Positions 44,863 to 54,009 of a stretch of 64,000 bases of DNA are shown piece after piece. The DNA comes from Streptomyces sp. HUAS ZL42. GTDB lineage: Bacteria > Actinomycetota > Actinomycetes > Streptomycetales > Streptomycetaceae. Under the pieces are notes generated by a model. The model was not told the DNA's origin and made no database searches. It was given only the letters and a program-made list of their open reading frames with translations. The stretch lies in the NCBI RefSeq assembly GCF_040782645.1, contig NZ_CP160403.1:1922001-1986000 (forward strand). Reading direction: 5' to 3'. The position numbers and the translations under genes are program-made. The stretch's first letter is position 1, and each line of letters starts with the position of its first letter.

Positions 44863-45082
44863 CGGGCCGTGGCCGGCCCCTACGTCGACTGCCTGTGCTC
44901 CGAGGAGTACAGCCTCGCCCTCTCCGCGCCGGTGGATGTCGAGGGCCGGTTCGTGGAAGTGGCCGCAGCCGACGTGTACCTGCGGCACTTCACTGGAGGG
45001 CGCGCGACGCGTGGCCCTCGACGGAATGCGGCTGGTTCCCTGCGGAGGCGTGCCGCTCGTGCTCGTGGTGTCCACGCACTGA
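44863..45082 (+). pseudogene. PDC/cache sensor-domain protein, C-terminal remnant
   Basis: Plus-strand frame reads RAVAGPYVDCLCSEEYSLAL ... GRFVEVAAADVYLRHF, as in the cache/PDC sensor proteins of Streptomyces (GPYVDYLCTDEY-like). It then shifts frame near 45,000 to GMRLVPCGGVPLVLVVSTH before the TGA. The start and the N-terminal two thirds are absent. Its neighbourhood with a GntR operon resembles intact copies elsewhere in the genus (from memory). Confidence 0.45.
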
Positions 45083-45155
45083 CACCCCCGCCGGGCCGCG
45101 TGCCGCTCCCGCTGAACCGGGCGCCGTCGGCGACCTGAACGCCGACGGCGCCCGG

Positions 45156-45830
45156 TCAGGACTCGGGGGCGGGGACGACGCTGAGGTGGCCCGCGGCGCC
45201 GCGGCGGACGCGGCGCGGACCGCGGGGCGCGGGTTCCGGCGGGCGGGTCTCGCGCAGCACCATGGTCAGCCGCGAGTAGCCCATGTCCTGCAGGGTCTTG
45301 GGCGTCTCGCCGACGATCCGGCAGTCGGTGGCGCCCCAGCGCGGGTCCGGGTGGTGCAGTGGGCGGACCGCGCCGTCGGGTTCGATGGCCTCCTCGCCGA
45401 CCGCGCGGATCCAGTGCGGCAGGCCCTGCCGGTAGGCGGCCTCCATGATCGGGTCCTGGGCGATGTCCCGGCGGATCGCCTGCAGTGCGGGGTCGTGGCC
45501 GTGCCGCTCCACGGCGGCCGCGAAATGTGCCAGCATCGGCAGGCACCAGCTCGACTCGTGCTCGCCGAGGACCGTGCTCGCGTCCGGATGAAACAGGACG
45601 AATCTCAGGAAGTTGTCGCAGGGCATGGCCGACGGATGCGGACCCACCGCGCCGAAAAGTGTCCGGAAAGCGGTGTTGGCCAGGACGACGCCCCAGCCGC
45701 GGTCGAGGACGACGGAGGGAAAGGGGACGGCCTCCAGCAGAACGGTGTAGTCCTGGAGATACGCCTGGGCCTCGGGACTCTCGGGGACGGGCCGCGGCGC
45801 AGACCGCTGCCCTCCTGCCTGATACGCCAT
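45156..45830 (-). CDS. MmyB-like ligand-binding domain protein without HTH
   Basis: 224 aa. It contains the PAS-like MmyB ligand-binding pattern (LLEAVPFPSVVLDRGWGVV, TAFRTLFG, NFLRFVLFHPDAS, HESSWCLPMLAHFAAAVERH read in pieces). The N-terminal helix-turn-helix of MmyB-type regulators is lacking; the region upstream of the ATG does not supply it. AGAGGGG precedes the start. May be a stand-alone ligand-binding or partner protein. Role unknown. Confidence 0.7.
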   Translation of the reverse strand: MAYQAGGQRSAPRPVPESPEAQAYLQDYTVLLEAVPFPSVVLDRGWGVVLANTAFRTLFGAVGPHPSAMPCDNFLRFVLFHPDASTVLGEHESSWCLPMLAHFAAAVERHGHDPALQAIRRDIAQDPIMEAAYRQGLPHWIRAVGEEAIEPDGAVRPLHHPDPRWGATDCRIVGETPKTLQDMGYSRLTMVLRETRPPEPAPRGPRRVRRGAAGHLSVVPAPES

Positions 45831-46062
45831 CGGGAGGTCACCCCTCTTGCCTGATGCGGCCTTCACGCGGCGCCCCGATCCTGCTGCTCCGCAAAGAGTC
45901 GTGTCAACTATCGTGGCATTCCATGCTCGTTGACGGCTGAAATTGGCCACAGTTGTGGCGAGACCTGGATGTGGGTTCGAACCACCCGCTAGTCTCCGGG
46001 CAGTTCACGGGCGAACGTGTGTGCCCGTGAGAGCGACTGGAAGAGACGTAGGAGACCTGTCG

Positions 46063-46719
46063 GTGACGGATGGCTTCGAGGTCCCGGACGCCACGGCGAC
46101 GGTTCTGCCGGCCGCCGTCGTCGCCCGTGTCACGGCACTCGCCGAGCGCCTCGGCGTTCCGCAGACGGAGGTCTTCGACACCGGCCGCCTGTCCGTCGCC
46201 TCCGGTGTCCCCGAGCCGGTGGTCAAGTCCCTGCTGAGCGGCCGCCCCGCCGGCGAGCCGGACGTGCAGGCCCGCTTCCTCCAGCGCCTGGACCTCCTGC
46301 GCCGCACCCGGCTCAAGCCCAACGGCCGCAAGTACACCCAGCAGGAGATCGCCGACGGCGCCGGCATGTCGCGTCAGCAGGCGGGCGCGCTCATCAACGG
46401 CGACCGGCGCCCCACCATGGAGCACTGCGACGCCCTCCAGCGCTTCTTCCGCGTACACGCCGGCTTCCTCACGGCCGAGGACCCCGAGGCGCTCGCGGGC
46501 GCCCTCCAGCACACCGAGCAGGACCTCCTCCAGAAGCTCGCCGACCGGGAACGGGAGGCTGCCGCGGCCGCCGCGGACCCGCTGGAGCGACTGCTGCAGG
46601 ACCACGGTGTGCGGGGGATCGCCTGGCGGGCCGCGCAACTGCCCACCGACCAGCACCGCGACAAGGTCGCCGAATGGTTGGACATGCTCCTGGAGAGCGT
46701 CAAGCGGCCCGAGTCGTGA
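46063..46719 (+). CDS. XRE-family helix-turn-helix protein
   Basis: 218 aa from GTG with TAGGAGA upstream. HTH around YTQQEIADGAGMSRQQAGAL. Alpha-helical flanks include an Ala/Glu-rich stretch. The stop overlaps the alternative GTG of the ImmA-like gene, forming an XRE/ImmA two-gene unit as in ImmR/ImmA regulators of mobile elements and stress responses. Targets unknown. Confidence 0.8.
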   Translation: MTDGFEVPDATATVLPAAVVARVTALAERLGVPQTEVFDTGRLSVASGVPEPVVKSLLSGRPAGEPDVQARFLQRLDLLRRTRLKPNGRKYTQQEIADGAGMSRQQAGALINGDRRPTMEHCDALQRFFRVHAGFLTAEDPEALAGALQHTEQDLLQKLADREREAAAAAADPLERLLQDHGVRGIAWRAAQLPTDQHRDKVAEWLDMLLESVKRPES

Positions 46720-46733
46720 TCCGGGGGAGAACT

Positions 46734-47276
46734 GTGGCCATCGGCAGGGAAATGCGCCGCCTGTGCGGCGAGCTCGTCTCGGAGCTGGACGTCCCGGCAC
46801 CGGCACGGCCCGCCGACCTGTACGCCGCACTGTGCGACGCGATGAGTCGACGCCGCGGCCGCCCGGTCCACTTCCGTACGGCGGCCTTCCCGGCCGGGAC
46901 CGCGAGCGGGCTCTGGCTCGACATGGCCGACCAGGACCTCGTCGTCATCGAGGAACGCACCGCGCCCGACCACCAGTTGGTCATCCTCGGCCACGAGCTG
47001 TGGCACATGAAGGCGGGCCACTGCAGCCACCACGTCGAGGGCGCCGCGGTCGCCGCCCGCCTCCTCACCGACGGCGCGGACCTCGAGGCGACCGTCCGCA
47101 ACGTCGCCGCCCGCACCCGCTTCGACCTGGCCGACGAGAAGGACGCGGAGACCTTCGGCCTGCTGCTGGCGAGCAAGTGCCGGGGATGGCTCGCGGGTTC
47201 GTCGGTACGGGGGCCGGTACAGCGGGATCACCTGGCGGGGCGGATCGAGGCGTCGTTGGGGTACTTGGGGCTGTGA
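46734..47276 (+). CDS. ImmA/IrrE-family metalloprotease
   Basis: 180 aa from the GTG after GGGGGAG; GTG 46716 is an alternative. Zinc motif H87-E88-x-x-H91 (GHELWH) with a downstream acidic stretch. The family cleaves or antagonises a partner XRE repressor, here most likely the protein at 46063. No mobile-element genes are adjacent. Confidence 0.82.
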   Translation: MAIGREMRRLCGELVSELDVPAPARPADLYAALCDAMSRRRGRPVHFRTAAFPAGTASGLWLDMADQDLVVIEERTAPDHQLVILGHELWHMKAGHCSHHVEGAAVAARLLTDGADLEATVRNVAARTRFDLADEKDAETFGLLLASKCRGWLAGSSVRGPVQRDHLAGRIEASLGYLGL

Positions 47277-47280
47277 CATT

Positions 47281-47424
47281 GGCTCGGTCGCCTACGGGGC
47301 GCCCTCAGCCGGTGTCGAGAGCCCGACCGTGCTCAGCGCATCGCGCCACTGCACCGACGGCTCGGTCGCCTACGGGGCGCCCTCAGCCGGTGTCGAGAGC
47401 CCGACCGTGCTCAGCGCTTCGCGC
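47281..47424. repeat. Tandem direct repeat (two ~66-bp copies, period 78)
   Basis: Copy 1 from 47281 and copy 2 from 47359 begin GGCTCGGTCGCCTACGGGGC and stay identical for 59 bases, with one mismatch then six more matches. They lie between convergent genes. Not protein coding. Confidence 0.85.
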
Positions 47425-47450
47425 CTCCGCGCGCTCGGGCTCTCGACACC
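47389..47450. terminator. Long-arm hairpin between convergent genes
   Basis: 16-bp perfect arms: GGTGTCGAGAGCCCGA (47389-47404) and its reverse complement (47435-47450), loop 30 nt. The left arm also exists in repeat copy 1 (47311-47326), so alternative hairpins are possible. Likely a bidirectional terminator or retained repeat element. Confidence 0.5.
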
Positions 47451-47553
47451 GGCGCGCCCCTTCGGCTCCCTCGCGGCCGGCGCGTGGGGACAGGTGGCCT
47501 GGGACGGCCCTCACCGTCTGTGACTGTGCGCAAGTCACCCGCTCATCGGGGTC

Positions 47554-48597
47554 TCACGTGGCGCTGCGCTCGCTCGCCTCGCGCAACTCACGCTCCACAG
47601 CCCGGTGGTAACCGGTGTCCGGATGGCCGGCCTCGGTCCCGGGCCGCCCTCCGCGCAGCAGCTCGCGCCAGTGCTCGCGGCTCCAGTCGGCCGGGGTCGT
47701 CGTCGCGGTGAAGTCCTCGACCAGGGCGACGAAGCGAGCGGGGTCGGTGTGGAAGGGGAAGTGGCCGGCGCCCTCGAAGATCTCCAGGCGGCTGCCCGGC
47801 ATGGCCTCGTGCGCGCCGTAGGCGTGCCGCACCGGCACCACACTGTCGCGGTCGCCCCACAGCAGCATGGTCGGCATGCCCTCGGTCAGATAGCAGCGGT
47901 CCAGCATGGTCACGACCTGCCCGCGCCAGTCGACGACCGCGCGCAGGGTGCGGATGAAGGCGTTGCGCGAGGTCTCGTCGGGCAGGGCGTCGACGAGGTT
48001 GAGGAGGTCGGGCGCGTCCTGGCCGAGGTCGGTGTCCAGTAGCTTCATCAGCCGTACCGCGAGGCCGACCTGGAGCCGCATGCCGGGCAGCCGGAGGGCG
48101 GACAGCACGAGGTGGGCGCCGGGCAGGGACACCATCCGCAGGGCGGGGTTGACCTCACGGCCCACGCCACCCGCGCCGACCAGGATGAGCCGCTCGGTGC
48201 GCTCGGGGAACTGGTAGGCGAACTGCATCGCCACTCCTCCACCCAGCGAGTGGCCCACCAGGGTCGCCGACTCGATGCCGAGCGTGGTGAGCAGGTCACG
48301 CAGGCCGTTGGCGTACGCGGCGACGGAGTAGTCGGCGCGGGGCTTGTCGGAGGCGCCGTGACCGAGGAGGTCGGGGGCGATGACGGTGTGGGTGCGGGCA
48401 AGGTCGGGGATCAACTCGGCCCAGGTGGCCGAGGAATCGCCGATGCCGTGGATGAGGACCAGGGCGGGGCCCTCTCCGGCCATGCGGAAGGCACGGCGGT
48501 AACCGTGCACGACGCGGTACTGCAACTCCAGTTCACCGTCGCCCACCGGGCGCAGCCGTACGGCGCGCGCGGGGCGGCGCCGCGGGACGTCGATCAC
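47554..48597 (-). CDS. Alpha/beta hydrolase
   Basis: 347 aa from a GTG with GAGGAGGG nine bases upstream; a GTG at 48672 is in frame but without a site. Nucleophile elbow GHSLGG (Ser117), oxyanion HGIGDSSATW, acid in LLWGDRDSVVP, and His in GAGHFPFH. Substrate unknown. The C-terminal ~35 residues are polar and extend past the usual hydrolase end. Confidence 0.87.
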   Translation of the reverse strand: MIDVPRRRPARAVRLRPVGDGELELQYRVVHGYRRAFRMAGEGPALVLIHGIGDSSATWAELIPDLARTHTVIAPDLLGHGASDKPRADYSVAAYANGLRDLLTTLGIESATLVGHSLGGGVAMQFAYQFPERTERLILVGAGGVGREVNPALRMVSLPGAHLVLSALRLPGMRLQVGLAVRLMKLLDTDLGQDAPDLLNLVDALPDETSRNAFIRTLRAVVDWRGQVVTMLDRCYLTEGMPTMLLWGDRDSVVPVRHAYGAHEAMPGSRLEIFEGAGHFPFHTDPARFVALVEDFTATTTPADWSREHWRELLRGGRPGTEAGHPDTGYHRAVERELREASERSAT

Positions 48598-48827
48598 CCG
48601 CTCGCCCTCCTCTTCCTGGCCGTCGGCATACGGCCGAGAGCCCTTCACTCCAGCGTAGGACAGCCGTCTCACCCGGGATTTCGGAGAGGTTTCGCCTCCG
48701 CTAAGCAGGTCGGGAGTGGGTGAGGAACCCGATTGTCAGTGGTGGGCGGCAAGCTGGGGGTGCGCCGCCCTTCGGGGGCGTACGTGCCCTGGGGGTGCGT
48801 TGGTGCCGACACGGGGAGAGCCGACCG

Positions 48828-49064
48828 ATGCCCACCGCCGTACTGACAGACCGTGAGCGCACGGCCGTGCAGGCCTATCTGCGGCTGCTGCACACGGTGC
48901 GAGCCGCCTTCCACGTCGCCTGCGACCCCCCGGACAGCCGGCGACCACCCGTCGTCCCGCCCGTCGTCCTGGCCGAGGCGGAGCGGGCCCTGGCGGCCGC
49001 GGGGCTGACGGGTAACGAGGAGGCGTTCTTCCGGCTGCTGCGGAGCTGGTGCCCGGAGCCGTAG
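48828..49064 (+). CDS. 78-aa hypothetical protein
   Basis: ATG with GGGGAGAG upstream. Alpha-helical, amphipathic, no Cys cluster or membrane segment; begins MPTAVLTDRERTAVQAYLRL. It reads divergently from the hydrolase and converges on the phosphopantetheinyl transferase. Codon bias is typical for the window. Function unknown. Confidence 0.6.
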   Translation: MPTAVLTDRERTAVQAYLRLLHTVRAAFHVACDPPDSRRPPVVPPVVLAEAERALAAAGLTGNEEAFFRLLRSWCPEP

Positions 49065-49099
49065 AGACAACGGGGCCCCGGGGCGGCGGGGCGGCGGGC

Positions 49100-49780
49100 T
49101 CAGGTGTGAGGCACCGTCACCGCCGTCGCGACCAGGCCGCGGCGGACGGTCCAGCGGCCCTCGAAGTGGCGGACGCGGCGGCCGGCGACCAGCGGGCCGG
49201 GGACGAGGAGTTCGGCGCGGAACGTGCCGTGCGGACGGCCCGCGGGATCCGTGGCGACCTCGATGTCGGCCTCCGTGAACTCCAGCCACTGCCGGGTCAG
49301 GGGGAACCACGCCTTGTAGACGGACTCCTTGGCGCTGAACAGGAGCCGGTCCCAGTGGATCTGGGGCCGCTCCGCTGCCAGGCGGCGCAGCCGGTCCGCC
49401 TCGGTGGGCAGGGAGACGGCCGACAGGACGCCCTCGGGCAGCGGCTGATGGGGTTCCGCGTCGATGCCGAGGGAGACCAGATCGGTCGCGCGGACCAGGG
49501 CGGCGGCGCAGTAGCCGTCGCAGTGCGTCATGCTGCCGGCCAGGCCGGCCGGCCAGCGCGGGGCACCGCGCTCCCCCGGCAGCACGGGTTGCGGCGGCAC
49601 ACCGAGCTTGTCCATGGCACGGCGGGCACAGGAGCGTACGAGCGCGAACTCCCGGCGGCGCTTGGGGACGGCCTGGACGACGAAGGCCGCCTCCTCGGGG
49701 TACAGCTCCGCCTCGCCGGCGTCCTCGTCGCCGTACGCCTCGACGACCACGACCGTCTCCGGCACCAGCCCTTCGATCAC
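49100..49780 (-). CDS. 4'-phosphopantetheinyl transferase (Sfp type)
   Basis: 226 aa. Family motifs: LGIDAE (Mg ligand Asp/Glu), FSAKESVYKAW and the substrate-site MTHCDGY. It converts apo carrier proteins to holo form. Coupled to the metallophosphoesterase gene (GTGA overlap). Plausible activator of the PKS ACPs in this window, though ~34 kb away. Confidence 0.9.
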   Translation of the reverse strand: MIEGLVPETVVVVEAYGDEDAGEAELYPEEAAFVVQAVPKRRREFALVRSCARRAMDKLGVPPQPVLPGERGAPRWPAGLAGSMTHCDGYCAAALVRATDLVSLGIDAEPHQPLPEGVLSAVSLPTEADRLRRLAAERPQIHWDRLLFSAKESVYKAWFPLTRQWLEFTEADIEVATDPAGRPHGTFRAELLVPGPLVAGRRVRHFEGRWTVRRGLVATAVTVPHT

Positions 49781-50646
49781 GGGGTTCCGACCTCCTCCGG
49801 CTGGACCGGCAGGATACGGCGCAGCCGCCCCGGCGGCTGCGCGCGCTTGCGCCACTCGCGGGGGTAGCCCACCGACACCTCCTCGAAGCGGACGCGCTCG
49901 TGCCAGGTGGTCCGCGGGATGTGCAGGTGACCGTAGACCATGGTGGTGACATGGAAGCGGCGGTGCCAGTCGGCGGTCAGCCGGGTGCCGCACCACATGG
50001 CGAACTCGGGGTGCCACAGCACGTCGGTCGGATGGCGGTCCAGGGGGTAGTGGTTGACGAGGACCGTGGGCAGGCCGGGCGGGAGGGCCGCGAGCCGGCG
50101 TTCCGTCTCGGTCACTCTGGCCCGGCACCACGCCTCGCGGGTCGGATACGGGTCGGGGTGCAGCAGGTACTCGTCGTTGCACACGATCCCGGTCCCGTGC
50201 GCGTACGCCAGCCCCTCCTCCTTGGTGGCGCAGCCGGCCGGCAGGAAGGAGTAGTCGTACAGCAGGAACAGGGGGGCGACGGCGACCGGGCCGCCGGGGC
50301 CGTCCCACACGGGGTACGGGTCCTCCGGCGTGGTCACGCCCAGCTCCCGGCACATCGCGACGAGGTGCTCGTAGCGCGCGACGCCGCGCAGGGTGACGGG
50401 GTCCTTCGGGTGCGTCCACAGTTCGTGGTTGCCGGGGGCCCACACCACCTTGCGGAAGCGGCTCGCCAGCGTCTTCAGGGCCCAGGAGATGTCGGCCACG
50501 GTCTCCGAGACATCACCGGCCACCAGGAGCCAGTCGTCCTCCGACCCGGGGCGCATCTGCTCGACAAGGGCGCGGTTCTCCGGGTATCCGATGTGCAGGT
50601 CGCTGATGGCCAGCAGCTGTCCGGCACCACCGGCCGTCGACGTCAC
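49777..50646 (-). CDS. Calcineurin-like metallophosphoesterase
   Basis: 289 aa from GTG with AAGGGGG seven bases upstream. Complete metal-site motif series: ISDLHIG, GDVSE, GNHE, NHYP, GHLH. Substrate unknown; the pair with a PPTase is a recurrent Streptomyces arrangement (from memory). Confidence 0.9.
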   Translation of the reverse strand: MTSTAGGAGQLLAISDLHIGYPENRALVEQMRPGSEDDWLLVAGDVSETVADISWALKTLASRFRKVVWAPGNHELWTHPKDPVTLRGVARYEHLVAMCRELGVTTPEDPYPVWDGPGGPVAVAPLFLLYDYSFLPAGCATKEEGLAYAHGTGIVCNDEYLLHPDPYPTREAWCRARVTETERRLAALPPGLPTVLVNHYPLDRHPTDVLWHPEFAMWCGTRLTADWHRRFHVTTMVYGHLHIPRTTWHERVRFEEVSVGYPREWRKRAQPPGRLRRILPVQPEEVGTP

Positions 50647-50953
50647 TCTCGCCCCCTTGTGAGCACACGAATGGGACCACGACAGCACATTCGCGGTCCC
50701 GGGACAAGGCCGGCCGTTCCGCCCGACCGGGGCGAGTGAACGCCGCGAGACGCCTGGCGTCCTCGTGTCGTCGGCATGATCCGAAAATCCGTAACACGGG
50801 CGTTGCACGCGAGGGCCCTCGGAGGCCGTATGATCGCCCCAACACCACCGCTACGAAACTCCCTTCAGCAGGGGCGGTTTGGTGTCCCTCCAACCCACCT
50901 GGCCGGGCACGGCCTGCTTCGCCCTGCCCGCACACCCCCGAAAGGCGGCCTGC

Positions 50954-52078
50954 ATGCTCTCTCGCGTACGCGTCTGGCTCAATCGTACGTACGCGGAGAA
51001 CGTGTTCTTCGTGGATCAGCTGCGACGAAATCCCAGCGACCGGGCCGTCGAGATCCATGCCACGCACGGCGACGCCGACTCCCCCGTCCTGGCCGCCGCC
51101 GACACCGCCGACCTGGAGCCCGAGGGACTGTCCCCTGCCGCGTACGTCGAGTACGCCCTGGCCCAGTGCCGGCGCCGGAGCATCGACGTCTTCGTGCCCC
51201 GGCTGCACCAGGCGGCGATCGTGGCGCACCGCACCGACTTCGAGGCGATCGGTACGGCGCTGCTGGCGCCGACGCCCGAGGGCGTGGCCGTCTTCCAGGA
51301 CAAGGTGATCGCGTACGAGGCGGTCCAGGCGATCGGAGTGCCGGTCCCACCGTGGTTCCGCGTCCGGACCGCGGACGAACTCGTCACCGCTGTCGAGAAG
51401 TTGGAGGCGGACGGCCACAAGGCGTGCTTCAAGCCGGCGTCCGGCGCGGGCGGGGTGGGCTTCCGCGTGATCACCCGCGCCCCCTTCTCGCTCATGCACC
51501 TCAACGGGTTCCCCACGCCGTACGTGCAGCTCGACATGGTCGTCGACGCACTGCGGCAGGCCGACGAGCCGGTGGACTGGCTGGTGATGCCGCGCCTGGA
51601 GCAGCCCGAGGTGTCCGTCGACTGCCTCACCGGCCTCGACAACCGGGTCCGCCTGGCCATCGGCCGCACCAAGTCCGGCCGCCGCCGGGGCTTCACGCTC
51701 CACGAGCAGTGGCTGGAGCCCGCACGGCGGATCGCCGAGGGCTTCGGGCTGCACTACCTGTCCAACATCCAGTTCCGGATGTTCGGCGACCAGCCGGTGC
51801 TGATGGATGTCAACACGCGGCCCGCCGGGGGGTTGCACCAGCTGTCCCTGTGCGGGGTCAACGCGCCTTGGCTGGCTGTGCAGTTGGCGCTGGGCGAGGA
51901 CCCCGGAGAGGTCGAGCCGCCGTTCCTCGGCCAGGACTACACGGTGGTGGCGGGGCCGCGGCAGGTGCGGCCCGTGCAGCTTCCGCAGCAGCGGGCGGAG
52001 GAGCGGGAGGCGTTGCTGCCGGTGGTGCCGGCGCCCGTGAAGGTTGTCGAGGCTGCGGCGGAGGTGCTGCCGCTCTAG
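50954..52078 (+). CDS. ATP-grasp family ligase
   Basis: 374 aa from the ATG with AAAGG upstream; an earlier GTG is possible. ATP-grasp features: FQDKVIAYEAVQAIGVPVPP, CFKPASGAGGVGFRVI, LVMPRLEQPEVSVDCL, and the metal-binding LMDVNTRPAGGLHQLSLCG. The likely reaction joins a carboxylate to an amine or thiol via acyl phosphate. No peptide substrate gene is next to it. A -10-like TATGAT occurs at 50829. Confidence 0.82.
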   Translation: MLSRVRVWLNRTYAENVFFVDQLRRNPSDRAVEIHATHGDADSPVLAAADTADLEPEGLSPAAYVEYALAQCRRRSIDVFVPRLHQAAIVAHRTDFEAIGTALLAPTPEGVAVFQDKVIAYEAVQAIGVPVPPWFRVRTADELVTAVEKLEADGHKACFKPASGAGGVGFRVITRAPFSLMHLNGFPTPYVQLDMVVDALRQADEPVDWLVMPRLEQPEVSVDCLTGLDNRVRLAIGRTKSGRRRGFTLHEQWLEPARRIAEGFGLHYLSNIQFRMFGDQPVLMDVNTRPAGGLHQLSLCGVNAPWLAVQLALGEDPGEVEPPFLGQDYTVVAGPRQVRPVQLPQQRAEEREALLPVVPAPVKVVEAAAEVLPL

Positions 52079-52105
52079 GCCGTCTTCCGAGTAACTCGTC
52101 TCACC

Positions 52106-52156
52106 GGTATGGACCAATCCCGCTCCTAACCCTTGACAGCGGGATTGGTCCATACC
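52106..52156. promoter_or_regulatory. 19-bp-arm inverted repeat overlapping the chitinase promoter
   Basis: Perfect arms GGTATGGACCAATCCCGCT (52106-52124) and its reverse complement (52138-52156), loop 13. A -35 TTGACA (52133-52138) sits at the edge of the right arm, with a -10-like CAACTT at 52156-52161. The right half (ATTGGTCCATACCAAC) resembles DasR dre sites and the short repeats of Streptomyces chitinase promoters. Confidence 0.7.
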
Positions 52157-52222
52157 AACTTGGTTGCGCACCCCTGCACAGCTCTGCACTCCCGAACGCC
52201 CCCATTACTTCAGGGAGATCGT

Positions 52223-53908
52223 GTGCGCACCTCACTCCTCAAGCGCTCCAGACGCAGAATCCTCGCCCTTCTCGGCTCCGCCGCCCTCGCCCTCGCCGGG
52301 GCCATCGCACTTCCCGGCACCGCCCAGGCGGCCAACATCCTCAGCAACCCCGGCTTCGAGTCGGGCGGTCTCTCTCCCTGGTCCTGTACCGGGAACCTCG
52401 GCTCGGTCGTCTCCTCTCCCGTGCACGGCGGCGCCAAGGCCCTTGCGGGGGCGGCGAGTTCCAGCGACAACGCCAAGTGCAGCCAGACGGTATCGGTGCA
52501 GCCGAACACCGCATACACGCTCAGCGGCTGGGTGCGCGGCAGTTACGTCTACCTCGGTGTCGACGGCGGTGCCTCGACATGGACGCCGTCCTCGTCGGCG
52601 TACAGCAGGCTGTCGGTGTCCTTCACGACCGGCGCCTCGCAGACCAGCGCCACGATCTATGTCCACGGCTGGTATGCGCAGGGCACCTACTACGCCGACG
52701 ACATCAGCCTCGACGGCCCGGGCGGAGGCGGCGGTGACACCCAGGCGCCGACCGCGCCCGGCAGTCTGCGGTCCACCGGAAAGACCTCCTCCAGTGTGTC
52801 GCTGGCCTGGAACGCCTCGACCGACAACGTCGGCGTCACCGGGTACGACGTCTATCGCGGCTCGAGTCAGGTGCTGAGCGTCTCCGGAACGACGGCCACC
52901 GTCGGCGGGCTGTCGCCGAGCACCGGCTACACGTTCACCGTCAAGGCGCGCGACGCGGCCGGCAACACCTCCGCGGCCTCCAACTCCGTGACCGTGACGA
53001 CGGACCCGGGCACCGGCGGGGGCACCGGCTTCAAGCAGGCCGCGCCCTATCTGTACCTGGGCTGGGGCGATCCGCCGAGCGCAAGCTCGGTGATGAGCTC
53101 GACCGGGATCAAGTGGTACACGATGGCGTTCATGCTGGACGGCGGCGGCTGCAACCCGATGTGGGACAGCGCCCGGCCGCTCACCGGCGGCAACGACCAG
53201 ACCGTCATCAACCAGATCCGCTCCGCGGGCGGTGACATCGTCCCCTCGTTCGGCGGCTGGCAGGGCAGCAAGCTCGGCGCCAACTGCTCGTCCGCGAGCG
53301 CGCTCGCCGGGGCCCTGCAGAAGGTGATCGACGCCTACAACCTCAAGGCGATCGACATGGACATCGAGAACTCGGACGAGTTCGAGAACGAGGCCGTGCA
53401 GGCGAAGATCCTCACCGCGCTGAAGACGGTCAAGGCGAACAACCCGGGCTTGAAGACCATCGTGACCTTCGGGACGTCGACGACCGGGCCGACGTACTTC
53501 GGCAACCGGCTCATCGAGCAGGCCAAGTCGCTGAACGCCGACATCGACGTCTTCACGATCATGCCGTTCGACTTCGGTGGCGGCTCCGACATGTACGGCA
53601 ACACCGTCAACGCCACCGAGGGGCTCAAGACCAAGCTCAAGTCCACCTTCGGCTGGGACGACGCGACGGCCTACGCGCACATCGGGATCTCCGGCATGAA
53701 CGGCCTGTCCGACCAGCAGGAGAACACGACCCCGGCGATCTGGACCCAGATCCGCGACTGGGCCAACTCCCACCACATCGCCCGCCTCGCCTTCTGGTCG
53801 GTCAACCGCGACCGGCCGTGCCCGGGCGGCGGCGTGGTCAGCAACTGCTCCGGCATCAGCCAGAACACCTGGCAGTTCACGTCCATCACGGCCGGGTTCA
53901 CCGGCTGA
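52223..53908 (+). CDS. Secreted modular chitinase, GH18 with CBM and FnIII
   Basis: 561 aa. Sec signal ~1-36 (cleavage after TAQA), a carbohydrate-binding beta-sandwich (~38-165, NILSNPGFESGGLSPWSC), Gly linker, fibronectin III (~180-265, APTAPGSLRSTGKTSSSVSL), Gly/Thr linker, GH18 catalytic domain (~275-561) with DxDxE in AIDMDIEN (Asp378, Asp380, Glu382). Hydrolyses chitin extracellularly. A GTG start with GGGAG upstream is chosen; a GTG two bases earlier is out of frame. The promoter inverted repeat suggests DasR/GlcNAc control. Confidence 0.93.
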   Translation: MRTSLLKRSRRRILALLGSAALALAGAIALPGTAQAANILSNPGFESGGLSPWSCTGNLGSVVSSPVHGGAKALAGAASSSDNAKCSQTVSVQPNTAYTLSGWVRGSYVYLGVDGGASTWTPSSSAYSRLSVSFTTGASQTSATIYVHGWYAQGTYYADDISLDGPGGGGGDTQAPTAPGSLRSTGKTSSSVSLAWNASTDNVGVTGYDVYRGSSQVLSVSGTTATVGGLSPSTGYTFTVKARDAAGNTSAASNSVTVTTDPGTGGGTGFKQAAPYLYLGWGDPPSASSVMSSTGIKWYTMAFMLDGGGCNPMWDSARPLTGGNDQTVINQIRSAGGDIVPSFGGWQGSKLGANCSSASALAGALQKVIDAYNLKAIDMDIENSDEFENEAVQAKILTALKTVKANNPGLKTIVTFGTSTTGPTYFGNRLIEQAKSLNADIDVFTIMPFDFGGGSDMYGNTVNATEGLKTKLKSTFGWDDATAYAHIGISGMNGLSDQQENTTPAIWTQIRDWANSHHIARLAFWSVNRDRPCPGGGVVSNCSGISQNTWQFTSITAGFTG

Positions 53909-53921
53909 GCACACCCGTGAC

Positions 53922-53956
53922 GTCCCCCCGGACCCTGGGCCGGGGGGACTTTTTTT
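53922..53956 (+). terminator. Strong intrinsic terminator of the chitinase gene
   Basis: 10-bp perfect stem GTCCCCCCGG (53922-53931) with CCGGGGGGAC (53940-53949), 8-nt loop, followed by seven T residues (53950-53956). Confidence 0.9.
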
Positions 53957-54009
53957 CGTGCGGGGTGTATCAGGCGGCGAGCCGGGCGCTCATAAGGGTG
54001 AAAGACAAC

